NCBI GenBank assembly: GCA_964396845.1
Contig: CAYNGH010000188.1
Span: forward strand, 1-5,974
Reading direction: 5' to 3'
DNA from: CAYNGH01 sp964396845
GTDB taxonomy: Bacteria; Vulcanimicrobiota; JAJTBE01; CAYNGH01
DNA length: 5,974 nt
In this document: in pieces, positions 5,892 through 5,974 of the stretch
Numbering within the stretch: the stretch's first letter is position 1
Layout: each line of letters opens with the position of its first letter
Notes under the pieces: model-generated
The model's input: only the letters and a program-made list of their open reading frames with translations
Told to the model about the DNA's origin: nothing
Databases searched by the model: none
Position numbers and translations under genes: made by a program

Positions 5892-5974
5892 CAAAAAGAA
5901 CTTTATGAGGGCTTCGCCGTTCTGACAGAGTATCATAATATAATAAAGAATATGAAAACGCCCACCGAATCATA
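5892..5974. repeat. 83-bp direct repeat, copy 2 (may extend past the window)
   Basis: This second copy starts 153 bp after the first and is aligned without gaps. It reaches the last base of the window, so its true right boundary is unknown. The 70-bp spacer between copies (5822-5891) carries a small GGCCC/GGGCC inverted repeat (5829-5840). Confidence 0.92.

Larger units (their letters stand above)
5557..5974. other. Gene-free, repeat-rich tail
   Basis: No convincing coding sequence is seen on either strand in this ~420 bp. Open frames that cross it simply translate the repeats and continue antisense into the encapsulin gene. The content is A+T-rich, with several short hairpins and an 83-bp direct repeat, as expected of dispersed intergenic repeats. 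Confidence 0.65.

Noticed and set aside
5344..5973. 209-codon minus-strand frame containing a duplicated MIRWAFSYSLLYYDTLSE segment
   Set aside because: The duplication is only the translation of the 83-bp DNA repeat, and the frame continues through hairpins and the terminator into the antisense of the encapsulin gene.
5739..5974. CRISPR array
   Set aside because: Two 83-bp repeats with a 70-bp spacer are much longer than CRISPR repeats and spacers, and no cas gene is present.

Overview
The window holds two divergent gene blocks around a ~316 bp intergenic region, followed by a gene-free, repeat-rich tail. The minus-strand block (positions 1 to 2592) is a class I SAM-dependent methyltransferase with a PRMT-like motif layout. 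It is translationally coupled by an 8-nt overlap (ATGAATAG) to a B12-binding-type radical SAM protein whose 3' end runs off the left edge. The plus-strand block carries a malic enzyme (2909-4246), then a small encapsulated ferritin (4344-4691) and a family 1 encapsulin shell protein (4694-5485). A strong intrinsic terminator closes this block.

The clearest biological system is the encapsulin nanocompartment. The ferritin-like cargo ends in a TIGSLK-type cargo-loading peptide, and the shell gene starts 2 nt after the cargo stop. Together they would form an iron-oxidising, iron-storing protein shell in the cytoplasm. The ferritin resembles (from memory) the ferritin domain that is fused to the encapsulin in Pyrococcus, but here it is a separate gene with its own targeting tail. 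The shell lacks the Arg/Trp pair that I recall as the flavin-binding residues of the Thermotoga encapsulin.

The methyltransferase/radical SAM pair looks like a two-gene modification module of unknown substrate. The radical SAM protein begins with a degenerate response-regulator receiver-like segment, then a cobalamin-binding-like domain, then a CX3CX2C radical SAM core. The malic enzyme is an ordinary central-carbon enzyme (malate to pyruvate plus CO2). Nothing in the sequence ties it functionally to either neighbour, and a possible terminator separates it from the encapsulin genes.

The last ~490 bp hold no credible gene. They contain the terminator, a cluster of hairpins with a long near-perfect inverted repeat (5694-5731), a second copy of one hairpin arm (5612-5633), and an 83-bp direct repeat in two copies 153 bp apart (5739-5821 and 5892-5974), the second touching the window end.

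Organism: a bacterium of moderate G+C, with strong Shine-Dalgarno sites. The combination of B12-type radical SAM proteins, this malic enzyme type, a ferritin/encapsulin pair and abundant structured intergenic repeats suggests an anaerobe, possibly of the Desulfobacterota. This is inference from general resemblance, not a database result.
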